A stretch of 64,000 nucleotides of DNA, from the NCBI GenBank assembly GCA_018242485.1, contig JAFEBV010000008.1, forward strand, positions 25,963 through 89,962. The letters run 5' to 3'. Below the pieces are notes generated by a model. That model did not search any database. It was not told the DNA's origin and saw only the letters and a list, made by a program, of their open reading frames with translations. The translations under genes and the position numbers were made by a program. Each line of letters begins with the position of its first letter. The stretch's first letter is position 1. Source of the stretch: Pseudomonadota bacterium. GTDB lineage: Bacteria; Pseudomonadota; Gammaproteobacteria; Xanthomonadales; Xanthomonadaceae. Below are positions 1 to 8,108 of this stretch, in pieces.

Positions 1-111
1 CTCGTCGGTGCCCCACAGATGGCGCGTGCCCTGGAAGGGCAGCACGAAGGCCAGCGCGAGCGCGAACACCAGCCAGATCGAGGGATGGGTGGAACGGGAG
101 GCGGAATTCAT
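1..111 (-). CDS. ArnT/PMT-like glycosyltransferase, N-terminal fragment
   Basis: Only the first 37 codons lie in the window; the gene runs off the left edge. The peptide has a short polar N-terminus, a hydrophobic segment (about residues 12-26) and then HLWGTDE. An acidic pair in the first periplasmic loop after TM1, in a W-x-x-DE setting, is typical of the ArnT/dolichyl-phosphate-mannose transferase superfamily (GT-C fold), which move sugars from polyprenyl carriers to lipid A or proteins. The ATG at 111 is used; an in-frame GTG lies 15 bases upstream. The gene follows the 200-residue membrane protein at 197-799 on the same strand. The family call rests on a very short stretch. Confidence 0.55.
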   Translation of the reverse strand, partial: MNSASRSTHPSIWLVFALALAFVLPFQGTRHLWGTDE

Positions 112-196
112 CGGCGCGGCATTCACGGGTTCGTGGTCGTCGTTGCGAGTGTGTCGTCATCAACGCGGACGGCGCAGCGGCAATGCGCGGCGCGGC

Positions 197-799
197 TCAC
201 ATCACCACCAGCGAGCGCACATACACCACTTCGCAGGCGCCATCGCCGGTGTCGTCGCGGCTCATCGAACTGCGCCAGGTGCTGCCATCCTTGCCGCGCG
301 CTTCGATCAACAGCCCTTCCAGATGGACGATATCGCCCGGTCGCACACGCTTGATCTGTCCGCGCACGGTGGCGTCGGCGGGGATCATGTGCATGTTGGC
401 GCTGGAGTGGATGATCTCCGGCAGCGGAATCGGTGGCTGCGGCGTGTGCCACTGGTAGTAGTACCAGCGCCCGGACTGGCTGATGTCGAGGCCGGCGAGC
501 ACCGAGCTGTCGGACATGCGCCCCCAGCCGAAGGCGAAGTCTGTGGGCGACAGCGCCGCACCGCGATCCCAACTGTAGTCGGCACGCGAGAGCACCCGCG
601 CGGTCATGCTGAAGTTCGCCAACGGGGTGATCGAGTAGTCGCCGTCGGGGAAGGGCGTGCCGTGGGCGATGTCGATCTGCACCGGGTCGTCGGGCGCGAG
701 CACGCCCGGCGCGCGCGTGATTTCGCCATGCCGCGAATGGATCGCGAACACGGTGGCGAGCAACAGGGCGGCAAGGGTGATCCACAACCAGCGGGGCAT
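197..799 (-). CDS. membrane-anchored protein of unknown function
   Basis: 200 residues. The N-terminus is one hydrophobic anchor (about residues 4-20, followed by HSRHGE), so most of the protein should be periplasmic. The rest is a mixed alpha/beta sequence rich in W and Y (for example GRWYYYQWHTPQPPIP), with no catalytic motif that I recognise. It lies 85 bases upstream of the glycosyltransferase fragment on the same strand and 63 bases downstream of the DUF3501 gene, so it may be co-transcribed with either. The context with an ArnT-like enzyme hints at an envelope role, but nothing in the sequence shows a reaction. The start ATG is clear and the frame has normal high-GC third-position bias. 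Confidence 0.7.
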   Translation of the reverse strand: MPRWLWITLAALLLATVFAIHSRHGEITRAPGVLAPDDPVQIDIAHGTPFPDGDYSITPLANFSMTARVLSRADYSWDRGAALSPTDFAFGWGRMSDSSVLAGLDISQSGRWYYYQWHTPQPPIPLPEIIHSSANMHMIPADATVRGQIKRVRPGDIVHLEGLLIEARGKDGSTWRSSMSRDDTGDGACEVVYVRSLVVM

Positions 800-862
800 G
801 GGCGCGCATTCTACGCGAGCCCCGTGTTGACGCGCCCGCGCGGGTGTCCTGTCGATCGGTGT

Positions 863-1486
863 TCAGTCGAAGTCGGCGAGCAGCGCCTCGCGCAGCGCCG
901 GGCTGGCCTCCACGCACAGCGGCGCACGCGCATCGTCGATGCCGAAGTACAGACGAGCGCCGGCGCGCAGGGCGGCGATTGCGGGCGGCTCGATCTGGAA
1001 GCGCAGGAAGTGCACCGCCGAGGTCTTGGCGGCATCGCTGCGATCCAGATCCTCGTCGGCATGCGCGAGGGTGCGCGCATGACCCTCCACCTGCGAGTAC
1101 AGCGCGCGCTCAATGCCATGCAGGTGCGCCAGTGCGAGCGCGCGCTGCTGCGCGTCGGGGTATTCGATCAGCAAGGTGGCTTTGAGATTGTCGCCATCGG
1201 GGATCAGCGGGTTGTAGGCGTCCAGTTCGTCCTGGATGCCCGCCGGCTCGAAGATGCGCTCGATGCGCAGCATTTCCTGCACCTGCGCCTGCACGGTGAT
1301 GCGATCCTCGAACAGCAAGGTGAAGTGATCGCCCAGATGCGCGGTGCGCACGCGCTTGTGCGCGTGGGCGCTCGCACGCAGATGCGCACGCTGCGCCGCG
1401 TAGGCTTCCAGGGTCAGCAGGTCGGAGCGTTCGAGTTTGCGCAAGGCGGCTATTCCACTCGAGTCAATGTTTTCAAAGCCATGCAC
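863..1486 (-). CDS. DUF3501 family protein
   Basis: The body of the protein (LERSDLLTLEAYAAQR, then HLGDHFTLLFEDR) matches the DUF3501 family. This is a small uncharacterised family that commonly sits beside a CCG-domain iron-sulfur protein and a rubrerythrin, exactly as here, and is presumed to work in the same oxidative-stress or electron-transfer process. The coordinates use the GTG at 1486. The family normally begins near 'KLxRxDL', so a TTG start at 1444 (193 residues) is also plausible and would remove 14 poorly conserved residues. No metal-binding cysteines are visible. The gene is transcribed after the iron-sulfur gene, across a 245-base gap that holds repeat DNA. Confidence 0.8.
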   Translation of the reverse strand: MHGFENIDSSGIAALRKLERSDLLTLEAYAAQRAHLRASAHAHKRVRTAHLGDHFTLLFEDRITVQAQVQEMLRIERIFEPAGIQDELDAYNPLIPDGDNLKATLLIEYPDAQQRALALAHLHGIERALYSQVEGHARTLAHADEDLDRSDAAKTSAVHFLRFQIEPPAIAALRAGARLYFGIDDARAPLCVEASPALREALLADFD

Positions 1487-1520
1487 TCAACTGAAATCGT
1501 CATTGCAACCAGAAACCGTT

Positions 1521-1622
1521 CCCTCATCCGGCCCTTCGGGCCACCTTCTCCCGGAGGGAGAAGGGAGAAACAGCCTCTCCCTCCGGGAGAGGCCGACGCG
1601 CCACAGGCGCGGCGGGTGAGGG
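1521..1622. repeat. intergenic GC-rich palindromic repeat pair
   Basis: Two inverted copies of a short GC-rich module (CTCATCCGGCCCTTCGGGCC, then CTCCCGGAGGGAGAAGG, then the same in reverse ending GGGTGAGGG) fill the gap between the DUF3501 and iron-sulfur genes. Similar modules occur in at least five other gaps of this window. They could form hairpins in the transcript. They look like REP/BIME-type elements. Confidence 0.75.
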
Positions 1623-1731
1623 AATGCGGCGTCTTGTGCTCACGCAGGTTTCGGTTCTCGATCACTCTGGCGCATGGTTGTGCGGTTGATGGAATTGAAT
1701 CAGTGAAGTATTGGTTTGAGACCATGGGGCG

Positions 1732-3078
1732 TCAGATCCCGTATGCCCGCCGCAGCAGGCTGATCGGGTGTTCTGCGTTCGTGCCATCGTTCAGCCCGTG
1801 CGCGATGTGCGCGCCGGCCATCACGCAGTCGCTGGTGAAGTGCTGCGGCGCGGCCTGCTTTACGCGGTTCTCCACCGGCTTGGCGATCTTGCGCGAAATC
1901 GGGTAGGTGTCCTTCTTCACGCCGTAGGTTCCGTCGTGCCCCGAACAGCGCTCGATCGTCACCACCTCGGTGCCTGGCACTAGCAGCAGCGCGTCGCGGG
2001 TCTTCGGGCCGATATTCTGCACGCGCTGGTGGCAGGCGGCCTGCCACGCGATCTTGCCGAGCCGATTCTTGAAGTCGGTGCGCAGCAAGCCGGCGGCGTG
2101 GCGCTGCATCAGGTATTCGAACGGATCAAAGAAAGCGCGTTTGACGCGCTGGATGTCGGCATCGTCGGGGAACAGCAGCGGCAGTTCCTGCTTGAACATC
2201 AGCACGCAGGAGGGGATCGGTGCGATCAGGTCGAAACCGTCCTCGATCGCCTGTGCGAGCACGGGCAAATTGGCGTTCTTGTATTTCTCGATGGCATCCA
2301 GATCGCCCAGTTCCAGCTTGGGCATGCCGCAGCAACGTTCGCGGCGCAGCAGTTTCACCGGGATGGCGTTGTGGGCGAGCACCGCAGCCAGATCCTCGAC
2401 CATCTGCGGCTGGTTGTGGTCGCCGTAGCAGGTGACGAACAGCGCGACCTTGCCGGTGGTCGATCCGGCCGGTTTGGCCTCGCCTTCGCCGCGATATTTG
2501 CGCTTCAACCGTCCGCGTGCGCTGCGGCGCGCATACGCGGGCACCTGCGCGTCACGATGCACGCCCAGCGTTTTCTCCATCAGCCCGCGCAGCGCCGGCT
2601 GCCGATTGCCCCAGTTCACCGCCTCCACCACCACCGGAATCGAGGCGATGCGGCCGACCAGCCGTGTATTCGACAGCAGCTTCGCCGAAGTTTTCGCACC
2701 GCGTTCGCGGAAGGCCAGCGCCTTGGCGCGCAGCATCACATGCGGAAAGTCCACGTTCCACGGATGCGGCGGAACATACGGGCACTTGGTCTGGTAGCAC
2801 AGGTCGCACAGGTAGCAGTGCTCGACGACTTTGGAGTAGTCGGACTTGGCCACACCATCGACTTCCATCGTGGCCGAGTTGTCCACGAGGTCGAACAGGG
2901 TAGGGAAGGCGTGGCACAGGCTGACGCAACGCCGGCAGCCGTGGCAGATGTCGAACACGCGCTCCATCTCTGCTTGCAGCGCGGCCGCATCCCAGAACGC
3001 CGGCGATTTCCATTCCAGCGCATGCCGGGTCGGCGCATCGAGGCTGCCTTCGCGGGACGGGCTGCGGTCTTCGGCCAT
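1732..3078 (-). CDS. 4Fe-4S and CCG-domain protein (GlpC/HdrB-related)
   Basis: 448 residues. Two ferredoxin-type clusters lie near the N-terminus: CHGCRRCVSLCHAFP (about residues 45-59) and CYLCDLCYQTKCPY (about 88-101). Two CCG-type domains follow, with CCGMP in the first and a variant CSGHDG in the second. This is the architecture of GlpC and the heterodisulfide-reductase-related proteins, which pass electrons between a dehydrogenase or quinone and a partner. The CCG domains bind a further cluster. The start at 3078 has a strong AGGAGGG ribosome site. The genes on either side encode rubrerythrin and DUF3501, so a role in supplying electrons to peroxide or oxygen detoxification is a fair inference, not shown. 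The altered second CCG motif suggests one non-canonical cluster. Confidence 0.85.
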   Translation of the reverse strand: MAEDRSPSREGSLDAPTRHALEWKSPAFWDAAALQAEMERVFDICHGCRRCVSLCHAFPTLFDLVDNSATMEVDGVAKSDYSKVVEHCYLCDLCYQTKCPYVPPHPWNVDFPHVMLRAKALAFRERGAKTSAKLLSNTRLVGRIASIPVVVEAVNWGNRQPALRGLMEKTLGVHRDAQVPAYARRSARGRLKRKYRGEGEAKPAGSTTGKVALFVTCYGDHNQPQMVEDLAAVLAHNAIPVKLLRRERCCGMPKLELGDLDAIEKYKNANLPVLAQAIEDGFDLIAPIPSCVLMFKQELPLLFPDDADIQRVKRAFFDPFEYLMQRHAAGLLRTDFKNRLGKIAWQAACHQRVQNIGPKTRDALLLVPGTEVVTIERCSGHDGTYGVKKDTYPISRKIAKPVENRVKQAAPQHFTSDCVMAGAHIAHGLNDGTNAEHPISLLRRAYGI

Positions 3079-3253
3079 GCTCGAATCCCTCCTGTAATCG
3101 CGCTTGCTTCAATGCCGTCTGCGAGGCAGTGGTGTGATGGTGATTTCGCGATTCCAGACCCGCGTCGTGATGGAGTGCTGCACTCCCTCGCCCGCCACGC
3201 CTGCGGTGTGACGGCCTGCCCGAGGAGCATCCTTCCTGTAAGCGCAACGCAAG

Positions 3254-3367
3254 CTCCTTCCCCCGCTTGCGGGGGAAGGTTGGGATGGGGGCGATTGCAC
3301 TCGGATGGTTTCACGATCTCGCGTTGGAATCCCCCCACCCTGTCCCTCCCCCGCAAGCGGGGGAGGG
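3254..3367. repeat. inverted pair of GC-rich intergenic repeats in a 310-base gap
   Basis: The gap 3079-3388 between the iron-sulfur gene and rubrerythrin contains no gene that I can support. It holds two copies of the same module in opposite orientation: CCTTCCCCCGCTTGCGGGGG... at 3256-3290 and ...CTCCCCCGCAAGCGGGGGAG at about 3345-3366. Each is a perfect hairpin on its own, and the pair can also base-pair with each other. Confidence 0.75.
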
Positions 3368-3388
3368 TATCCATCCAGCGATTCGAAC

Positions 3389-3805
3389 TCAGCCCAGATC
3401 GCCCAGCGCGCGGGTGAAGCGGTTGGCGTGCGAGCGCTCGGCCTTGGCGAGGGTCTCGAACCAGTCGGCGATCTCGTCGAAGCCTTCCTCGCGCGCGGTC
3501 TTGGCCATGCCCGGGTACATGTCGGTGTACTCGTGGGTTTCGCCATGGATGGCCGAGCGCAGGTTGTCGGCGGTGCCGCCGATCGGCAGCCCGGTGGCCG
3601 GATCGCCGGAGGCTTCCAGGTATTCCAGATGCCCGTGCGCGTGCCCGGTCTCGCCTTCGGCGGTGGAGCGGAACACCGCGGCGACGTCGTTGTAGCCTTC
3701 CACGTCGGCCTTCTGCGCGAAGTACAGATAGCGGCGATTGGCCTGCGATTCGCCGGCGAACGCGGCCTTCAGGTTGTCCTCGGTCTTGCTGCCTTTCAGA
3801 CTCAT
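3389..3805 (-). CDS. rubrerythrin-type diiron protein lacking the rubredoxin domain
   Basis: 138 residues of ferritin-like four-helix fold. The iron-ligand helices are visible as [47 protein letters not shown] and a final AERSHANRF. Rubrerythrins reduce hydrogen peroxide at a diiron site. The usual C-terminal rubredoxin domain with its two CxxC pairs is absent, so electrons must come from a separate partner; the adjacent iron-sulfur CCG protein is the obvious candidate. The ATG at 3805 is preceded by GAGGTG. It lies 161 bases downstream of oxyR on the same strand, placing it in a peroxide-response neighbourhood. The family call is secure; the electron donor is inference. Confidence 0.92.
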   Translation of the reverse strand: MSLKGSKTEDNLKAAFAGESQANRRYLYFAQKADVEGYNDVAAVFRSTAEGETGHAHGHLEYLEASGDPATGLPIGGTADNLRSAIHGETHEYTDMYPGMAKTAREEGFDEIADWFETLAKAERSHANRFTRALGDLG

Positions 3806-3966
3806 GATGCACCTCGCGATGGATGGGCGGATGGTGGCGCGAGGTGAGCCGCGCGCCACCTGCACGCGAGCGTAGCGCGTGCGGATGCCTGGGTAAAATC
3901 GACTGCGCCGATGGCGACGATAGTCGGCGTCAATCGCGCACGATGCCGGTTTCGCGTTGCGGAAAG

Positions 3967-4929
3967 TCAATTCGCGGACACCGCCCGCGAGCGCCGTTTG
4001 CGCGTCGGTGCAGGAGCCGGCCCGACATCGGGTTCCAGCAGATCCTTCGGCAAGCCGCGCAACTCGTGCGCTAGTTTGCGCAGGAAGCCGGCCATCGCCG
4101 AGCTCTTGCGCCAGACCATGCCGATGCGACGACTGGGCGGCGGGTCGGCGAAACGCAGCAACTGGATGTCGGCGGAAGTGACTATCGGCGGCTTGACGGC
4201 GAGCGTGGGCAGCAGGGTGATGCCCACGCCGGCGGCGACCATCTGCCGCAGCGTCTCCAGGCTGGTGGCGCGAAAGCCGTCGTGTTCGCCGGCACCGGCG
4301 CGCGCGCACACTTCCAGCGCCTGATCGCGCAGGCAGTGGCCGTCTTCCAGCAACAACAGGCGCTCGTGGGCCAGATCGCGCAAACGCAATCCGCGGTGCT
4401 GCGCCAGCGGGTGTTCGCGCGGCGTGGCCAGCACGAAGGGCTCGGCGAACAGAAACTCGACATGCAGCGAATCCTCGTGGATCGGCAGCGCGAGCACGCC
4501 GGCGTCGAGCCTGCCTTCGCGCAGCAGGCGCAGGACGGCGTCGGTCTTTTCCTCCACCAGCAACAGTTCCAGCCGCGGGAAGCGCGCGCGCACGCGCGGC
4601 ACCACATGCGGCAACAGATACGGTGCCAGCGTGGGGAAGATGCCCAGCCGCACGCTGCCGGCTTCCGGATCGGTGCTGCGGCGCGCGGACTCCTTGATCT
4701 GCTCGATCTCCGCCAGCACGCGGCGCGCGCGTTCGGCGATGTCGCGTCCGATCGGGGTGAGCATCACCTTGCGCGGCGCGCGCTCGATCAGCACCGCGCC
4801 CAGTTCGTCCTCGAGCTTGCGGATCTGGGTGGACAGGGTCGGCTGGCTGACGAAACTGGCCGCCGCCGCGCGCCCGAAATGGCGGTGGTCGGCGAGGGCG
4901 ACGAGATAGTGCAGGTCGCGCAGGTTCAT
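3967..4929 (-). CDS. oxyR: LysR-type peroxide sensor OxyR
   Basis: 320 residues. An N-terminal LysR winged helix-turn-helix (residues 1-60, NLRDLHYLVALADHRHFGRA) precedes the substrate-domain fold. The redox pair sits in EDGHCLRDQALEVC, and counting from the ATG places the cysteines at 199 and 208, the positions of the peroxide-sensing disulfide in E. coli OxyR. The ATG at 4929 gives the canonical MNLRDL start; an in-frame GTG 12 bases upstream is less likely. The C-terminus carries an extra basic tail (TRKRRSR). It is divergent from ahpC with a four-part OxyR motif between them, so it should both activate ahpC and regulate itself. Confidence 0.96.
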   Translation of the reverse strand: MNLRDLHYLVALADHRHFGRAAAASFVSQPTLSTQIRKLEDELGAVLIERAPRKVMLTPIGRDIAERARRVLAEIEQIKESARRSTDPEAGSVRLGIFPTLAPYLLPHVVPRVRARFPRLELLLVEEKTDAVLRLLREGRLDAGVLALPIHEDSLHVEFLFAEPFVLATPREHPLAQHRGLRLRDLAHERLLLLEDGHCLRDQALEVCARAGAGEHDGFRATSLETLRQMVAAGVGITLLPTLAVKPPIVTSADIQLLRFADPPPSRRIGMVWRKSSAMAGFLRKLAHELRGLPKDLLEPDVGPAPAPTRKRRSRAVSAN

Positions 4930-4945
4930 GGGCGATTCCACCGTG

Positions 4946-4982
4946 ATTGACCAAAGCTATCGACAGCATACGAACAATTCAT
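4946..4982. promoter_or_regulatory. OxyR operator between oxyR and ahpC
   Basis: The sequence reads ATTG-N7-CTAT-N7-ATAC-N7-TCAT. This is the OxyR consensus ATAG-N7-CTAT-N7-ATAG-N7-CTAT with every spacer exactly 7 bases and 13 of 16 half-site bases matching. It begins 17 bases upstream of the oxyR start and ends about 140 bases upstream of the ahpC start, a normal place for autoregulation plus activation of the divergent gene. Confidence 0.75.
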
Positions 4983-5122
4983 TGGAAGGATCCATGCTGC
5001 ACCCGCACAATAGCGCCATGGGTTGCAGGCGACATCGTCGGCAACCCTTCCACCCGGCGGGTTCCGCCGGTTCATCGAACGCAAGCGCGAACAACCGCGC
5101 GAGCCATCCAAGGAGCAACACC

Positions 5123-5662
5123 ATGCTGACCGTCGGCGACAAACTCCCGCAGTTCCGCCTCAAGGCCACCGTCTCCACCGAGCTGGACAAGGCCTTCACC
5201 GAGATCGACAACCACACCTACGCGGGCAAATGGCTGGTGCTGTTCTTCTATCCGAAGGATTTCACCTTCGTGTGCCCGACCGAGATCGCCGGTTTCGCCG
5301 CGAAGAACCAGGCCTTCGTGGATCGCGACGCGCAACTGCTCACCGGCAGCACCGACAGCGAGTTCGTGCACCACGCCTGGCGCACCCACCACAAGGATCT
5401 GCACAAGCTGCCGTTCCCGATGCTGGCCGACATCAAGCGCGAGTTCACTTCGGCGCTGGGCATCCTCGACAAGAACGAGGGCGTGGCGCAGCGCGCGACC
5501 TTCATCGTCGATCCGGAGGGCATCATCCGCTTCGTCTATGTGACCGACCTGTCGGTGGGCCGCAGCCCCGAGGAAGTGTTGCGCGTGCTCGACGCCCTGC
5601 AGACCGACGAGTTGTGCCCGTGCAACTGGAAGGCCGGCGAGGAAACCCTCAAGGCGGCGTGA
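5123..5662 (+). CDS. ahpC: alkyl hydroperoxide reductase AhpC, typical 2-Cys peroxiredoxin
   Basis: 179 residues. The peroxidatic cysteine is C51 in FTFVCPTE and the resolving cysteine lies in the C-terminal ELCPCNWKAGE (C165, with C167 beside it), so this is a Prx1/AhpC-class enzyme reducing hydrogen peroxide and organic peroxides in the cytoplasm. The ATG at 5123 follows AAGGAGCAACACC. It is divergent from oxyR and followed, after a repeat-filled gap, by ahpD. No ahpF lies nearby, so AhpD is the likely reductant. The extra cysteine next to the resolving one (CPC) is the only oddity. Confidence 0.95.
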   Translation: MLTVGDKLPQFRLKATVSTELDKAFTEIDNHTYAGKWLVLFFYPKDFTFVCPTEIAGFAAKNQAFVDRDAQLLTGSTDSEFVHHAWRTHHKDLHKLPFPMLADIKREFTSALGILDKNEGVAQRATFIVDPEGIIRFVYVTDLSVGRSPEEVLRVLDALQTDELCPCNWKAGEETLKAA

Positions 5663-5671
5663 GCTGCCGAT

Positions 5672-5832
5672 ATTCCCTTCTCCCTCCGGGAGAAGAGCCT
5701 TCCCTCGCGAAGGCGGGGGTGGCGCGTAGCGCCGGATGAGGGGTCGATGCGGGCGCAATAATTCGGCTGCGGCAACCCCTCACCCCCACCCCTCTCCCGA
5801 TGGGAGAGGGGCTCGCGTGCCCTTCCCGTAGA
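5672..5832. repeat. GC-rich intergenic repeat block between ahpC and ahpD
   Basis: Two facing copies of the dispersed palindromic module lie here: CCCTTCTCCCTCCGGGAGAA near 5675-5694 and CCCCTCTCCCGATGGGAGAG near 5790-5809, with GCGTAGCGCCGGATGAGGGG between them. The block separates ahpC from ahpD and could fold into stable RNA hairpins that alter expression of the distal gene. Confidence 0.7.
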
Positions 5833-5860
5833 TGGGGGAGGGTTCGTGCCTGATCTCCAG

Positions 5861-5916
5861 CTCACCATTCACCGCTTACCATTCCCCATTCTCCACTCCC
5901 CATTCCCCATTCCCCG
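5861..5916. repeat. short tandem array (CATTCCC-type) upstream of ahpD
   Basis: A run of imperfect 7- to 9-base units (CCATTCACC, CCATTCCCCATT, CTCCACTCCC, CATTCCCCATTCCCC) ends directly before the ahpD start codon, so it occupies the place of the ribosome-binding site. It resembles the reverse complement of the GTGAATCGTGAATG array at 49182-49280. Confidence 0.6.
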
Positions 5917-5918
5917 CC

Positions 5919-6458
5919 ATGACCCTCGACGACATCAAGAACGCTCTTCCCGATTACGCCAAGGATCTGCGCCTGAACCTGGATTCGGTGCTCGCCGACA
6001 GCGGCGCGCCAGGCCTCGACGCCCGCCAGATCCGCGCGGTGGCGCTTGCCAGCGCAATCGGTGCGCGCCACATTCCGCTCACCCGTGCCATCGAAGCGTT
6101 TGTCTCGGATCGGCTGGATCCGGCCGAATGCGACGGCGTGCGCTCCGCCGTGGCGATGATGGCGATGACCAATCTTTACTACCGTTTCACCCATCTGGTG
6201 AGTAACGAGGAATATCAGACCCTGCGTACCAGCCTGCGCATGAACGTGATGGCGCGTCCGAGCATCGACAAGGCGGCTTTCGAAGCCGCTTCGCTGGCGG
6301 TGTCGGTGGTCAACGGCTGCGGGGCGTGCATGGATTCGCACGAGAAGGTGCTGCGCCAGCATGGCATCAGCGCGCAAGGCGTGCAGTCCATCGCCCGTAT
6401 CGCCGCGGTGGTGCATGCGGTGGCGGTGACCCTGGAGCAAGCGGCACCGACGGGCTGA
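5919..6458 (+). CDS. ahpD: AhpD, carboxymuconolactone-decarboxylase-fold thiol reductase
   Basis: 179 residues, all-helical. The active-site motif CGACMDSHEKVLRQHG supplies C134 and C137 with H141, and E122 lies upstream. The spacing of Glu, the CxxC and His equals that of mycobacterial AhpD (E118, C130, C133, H137), which hands electrons from a lipoylated carrier to AhpC. The ahpC gene 256 bases upstream fits that partnership. The start codon is preceded by the CATTCCC array rather than a recognisable Shine-Dalgarno sequence, so translation may be weak or unusual. Co-transcription with ahpC across the repeat block is probable but not shown. Confidence 0.92.
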   Translation: MTLDDIKNALPDYAKDLRLNLDSVLADSGAPGLDARQIRAVALASAIGARHIPLTRAIEAFVSDRLDPAECDGVRSAVAMMAMTNLYYRFTHLVSNEEYQTLRTSLRMNVMARPSIDKAAFEAASLAVSVVNGCGACMDSHEKVLRQHGISAQGVQSIARIAAVVHAVAVTLEQAAPTG

Positions 6459-6523
6459 GCCGCAGCATCGCTTGCCCCGGCGGCCCCGGTTTGCGTTACT
6501 GTGGCGGCCGCGCAGGGGGAACG

Positions 6524-7150
6524 ATGAGCCAGCCAGAAAACCGACCCGACGAACCGCATCCGGGCGACGAATCCCACGACTCGCCGCTGCGCTTCACGCC
6601 CCACGACACGCCGGAACTGCGCGAGTTGTTCGCGGCGGTGCCCGAGCGCAATTCCGCCGACCAGATCCTGCGCACGACGCAGCAGCATCACGTCTCGCTG
6701 TCGGTGATGGCCGACACCAAGGCCAGCATCATCATCACCGTGTCCTCGATCGTGCTCACCATCGCGCTCGGGCGCATCAACGATCACAGCCTGCGCCTGT
6801 CGATGCTGATCCTCACTGGCTTCACTCTGGCCGCGCTGTTGCTGGCGATCCTCGCGGTGCTGCCGAAATATCGCCCCTTGCGATTGAAGGCCAACGAACC
6901 GCTGCCGCCGCAATTCAACCTGCTGTTCTTCGGCCACTTCGCCGAACTCGACCAGCAGCGCTATCTGCGCGAGCTGTCGGCGCGCATGCAGCCGGACGGC
7001 TCGTTGTACCGCTCGATGGCCAGCGATATCTACTCGCTCGGCAGCTACCTGTCGCACCACAAGTACCGTTATCTGCGACTGGCCTACATCTGCTTCCTGT
7101 GCGGCTTCATTTCCGCGGTGATCGTGCAGGCTGTGCAGTTGCTGCGTTGA
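6524..7150 (+). CDS. Pycsar-effector-like (DUF5706/PycTM) membrane protein
   Basis: 208 residues. A polar N-terminus (1-42) leads to an amphipathic helix ending MADTKASIII, the 'ADxKAs' signature of the PycTM/DUF5706 domain. Then come a membrane segment (68-83), a second one (94-114), a soluble stretch with FNLLFFGHFAEL, and a C-terminal membrane helix (186-207). In phage-defence Pycsar systems such proteins respond to cyclic CMP or UMP and permeabilise the membrane. No nucleotide cyclase gene lies nearby; the neighbours are ahpD and prmC, so a defence role is unproven and a housekeeping paralogue is equally possible. The ATG at 6524 follows CAGGGGGAACG. Confidence 0.72.
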   Translation: MSQPENRPDEPHPGDESHDSPLRFTPHDTPELRELFAAVPERNSADQILRTTQQHHVSLSVMADTKASIIITVSSIVLTIALGRINDHSLRLSMLILTGFTLAALLLAILAVLPKYRPLRLKANEPLPPQFNLLFFGHFAELDQQRYLRELSARMQPDGSLYRSMASDIYSLGSYLSHHKYRYLRLAYICFLCGFISAVIVQAVQLLR

Positions 7151-7177
7151 TGCTGTGTCGCGACTGCGATCGTTTCG

Positions 7178-8041
7178 ATGCTTGACGCCAGCATGCCACC
7201 CTCCGATTACACCATTGCCACGTTGCTTTCCCGTGCCGCCACGCGGTTAGGCGTGGACGGCCGCACCGAGGCCGAATTGCTCTTGACCCATGCGCTCGCG
7301 CGTCCGCGCGCATGGCTGTTCGCGCATGCCGATGATCCAGTCGCCGACGGCGATGCCGAGGCGTTCGAGCGCCTCGTCCAACGCCGCGAGCGCGGCGAAC
7401 CCATCGCGCAGATCCTCGGGCATGCGGGTTTCTGGTCGCTGGATCTGCGCATCACGCCGGATGTGCTGATCCCGCGTCCCGAGACCGAATTGCTGGTCGA
7501 ACGCGCGCTCGCCCTGCTGCCGATCGACCGTGCACTGCGCGTGGCCGATCTGGGTACCGGCAGTGGCGCGATTGCGTTGGCGATCGCCAGCGAGCGTCCG
7601 CTGGCGAAGGTCGCAGCGGTGGATGCCAGTGCGGCGGCGCTCGAGGTCGCACAAGCCAACGTGCAGGCGTTGAACCTGTCGGCGCGGGTACGCTGCGTGC
7701 AGGGCGACTGGTTCGCGCCGCTGGCGGACGAGCGCTTCGATCTGATCGCCAGCAATCCGCCCTATGTGGCGCAGGACGATCCGCACCTGCGCGAAGGCGA
7801 CCTGCGCTTCGAGCCGATGCTGGCACTGGCTTCGGGCAACGATGGGCTGGATGCGATTCGGCGCATCGTCCGCGCTGCGACAGCACACCTGCATGCGGGG
7901 GGCTGGTTGTTGCTGGAGCACGGCTGGCAGCAGGGCTCGGCGGTGCGTGCGATCCTCGCCGAATCCGGCTTCGAGGACATCGTCACCGAGCACGACCTCG
8001 AACACCGCGAGCGCATGAGCCGCGGGCGCGTGCGCGGCTGA
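7178..8041 (+). CDS. prmC: peptide chain release factor N5-glutamine methyltransferase
   Basis: 287 residues. It methylates the glutamine of the GGQ motif in release factors RF1 and RF2 using S-adenosylmethionine. The N-terminal helical domain (to about 95) holds EAELLLTHAL. The methyltransferase domain has the SAM loop DLGTGSGAIALAIA, PRPETELLVE just before it, and the catalytic NPPYV motif that binds the target glutamine. Length is normal for the family. The ATG at 7178 is used, with a second ATG five codons on. It follows the PycTM-like gene by 27 bases, so the two may share a transcript, and converges on the phoH-like gene. Confidence 0.95.
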   Translation: MLDASMPPSDYTIATLLSRAATRLGVDGRTEAELLLTHALARPRAWLFAHADDPVADGDAEAFERLVQRRERGEPIAQILGHAGFWSLDLRITPDVLIPRPETELLVERALALLPIDRALRVADLGTGSGAIALAIASERPLAKVAAVDASAAALEVAQANVQALNLSARVRCVQGDWFAPLADERFDLIASNPPYVAQDDPHLREGDLRFEPMLALASGNDGLDAIRRIVRAATAHLHAGGWLLLEHGWQQGSAVRAILAESGFEDIVTEHDLEHRERMSRGRVRG

Positions 8042-8108
8042 CGCGCCGAATCCACAGATTCATGGATCGCGTTGCTGCGCGCGTGGATGTGGCCGACGCC
8101 GTGCGCGG

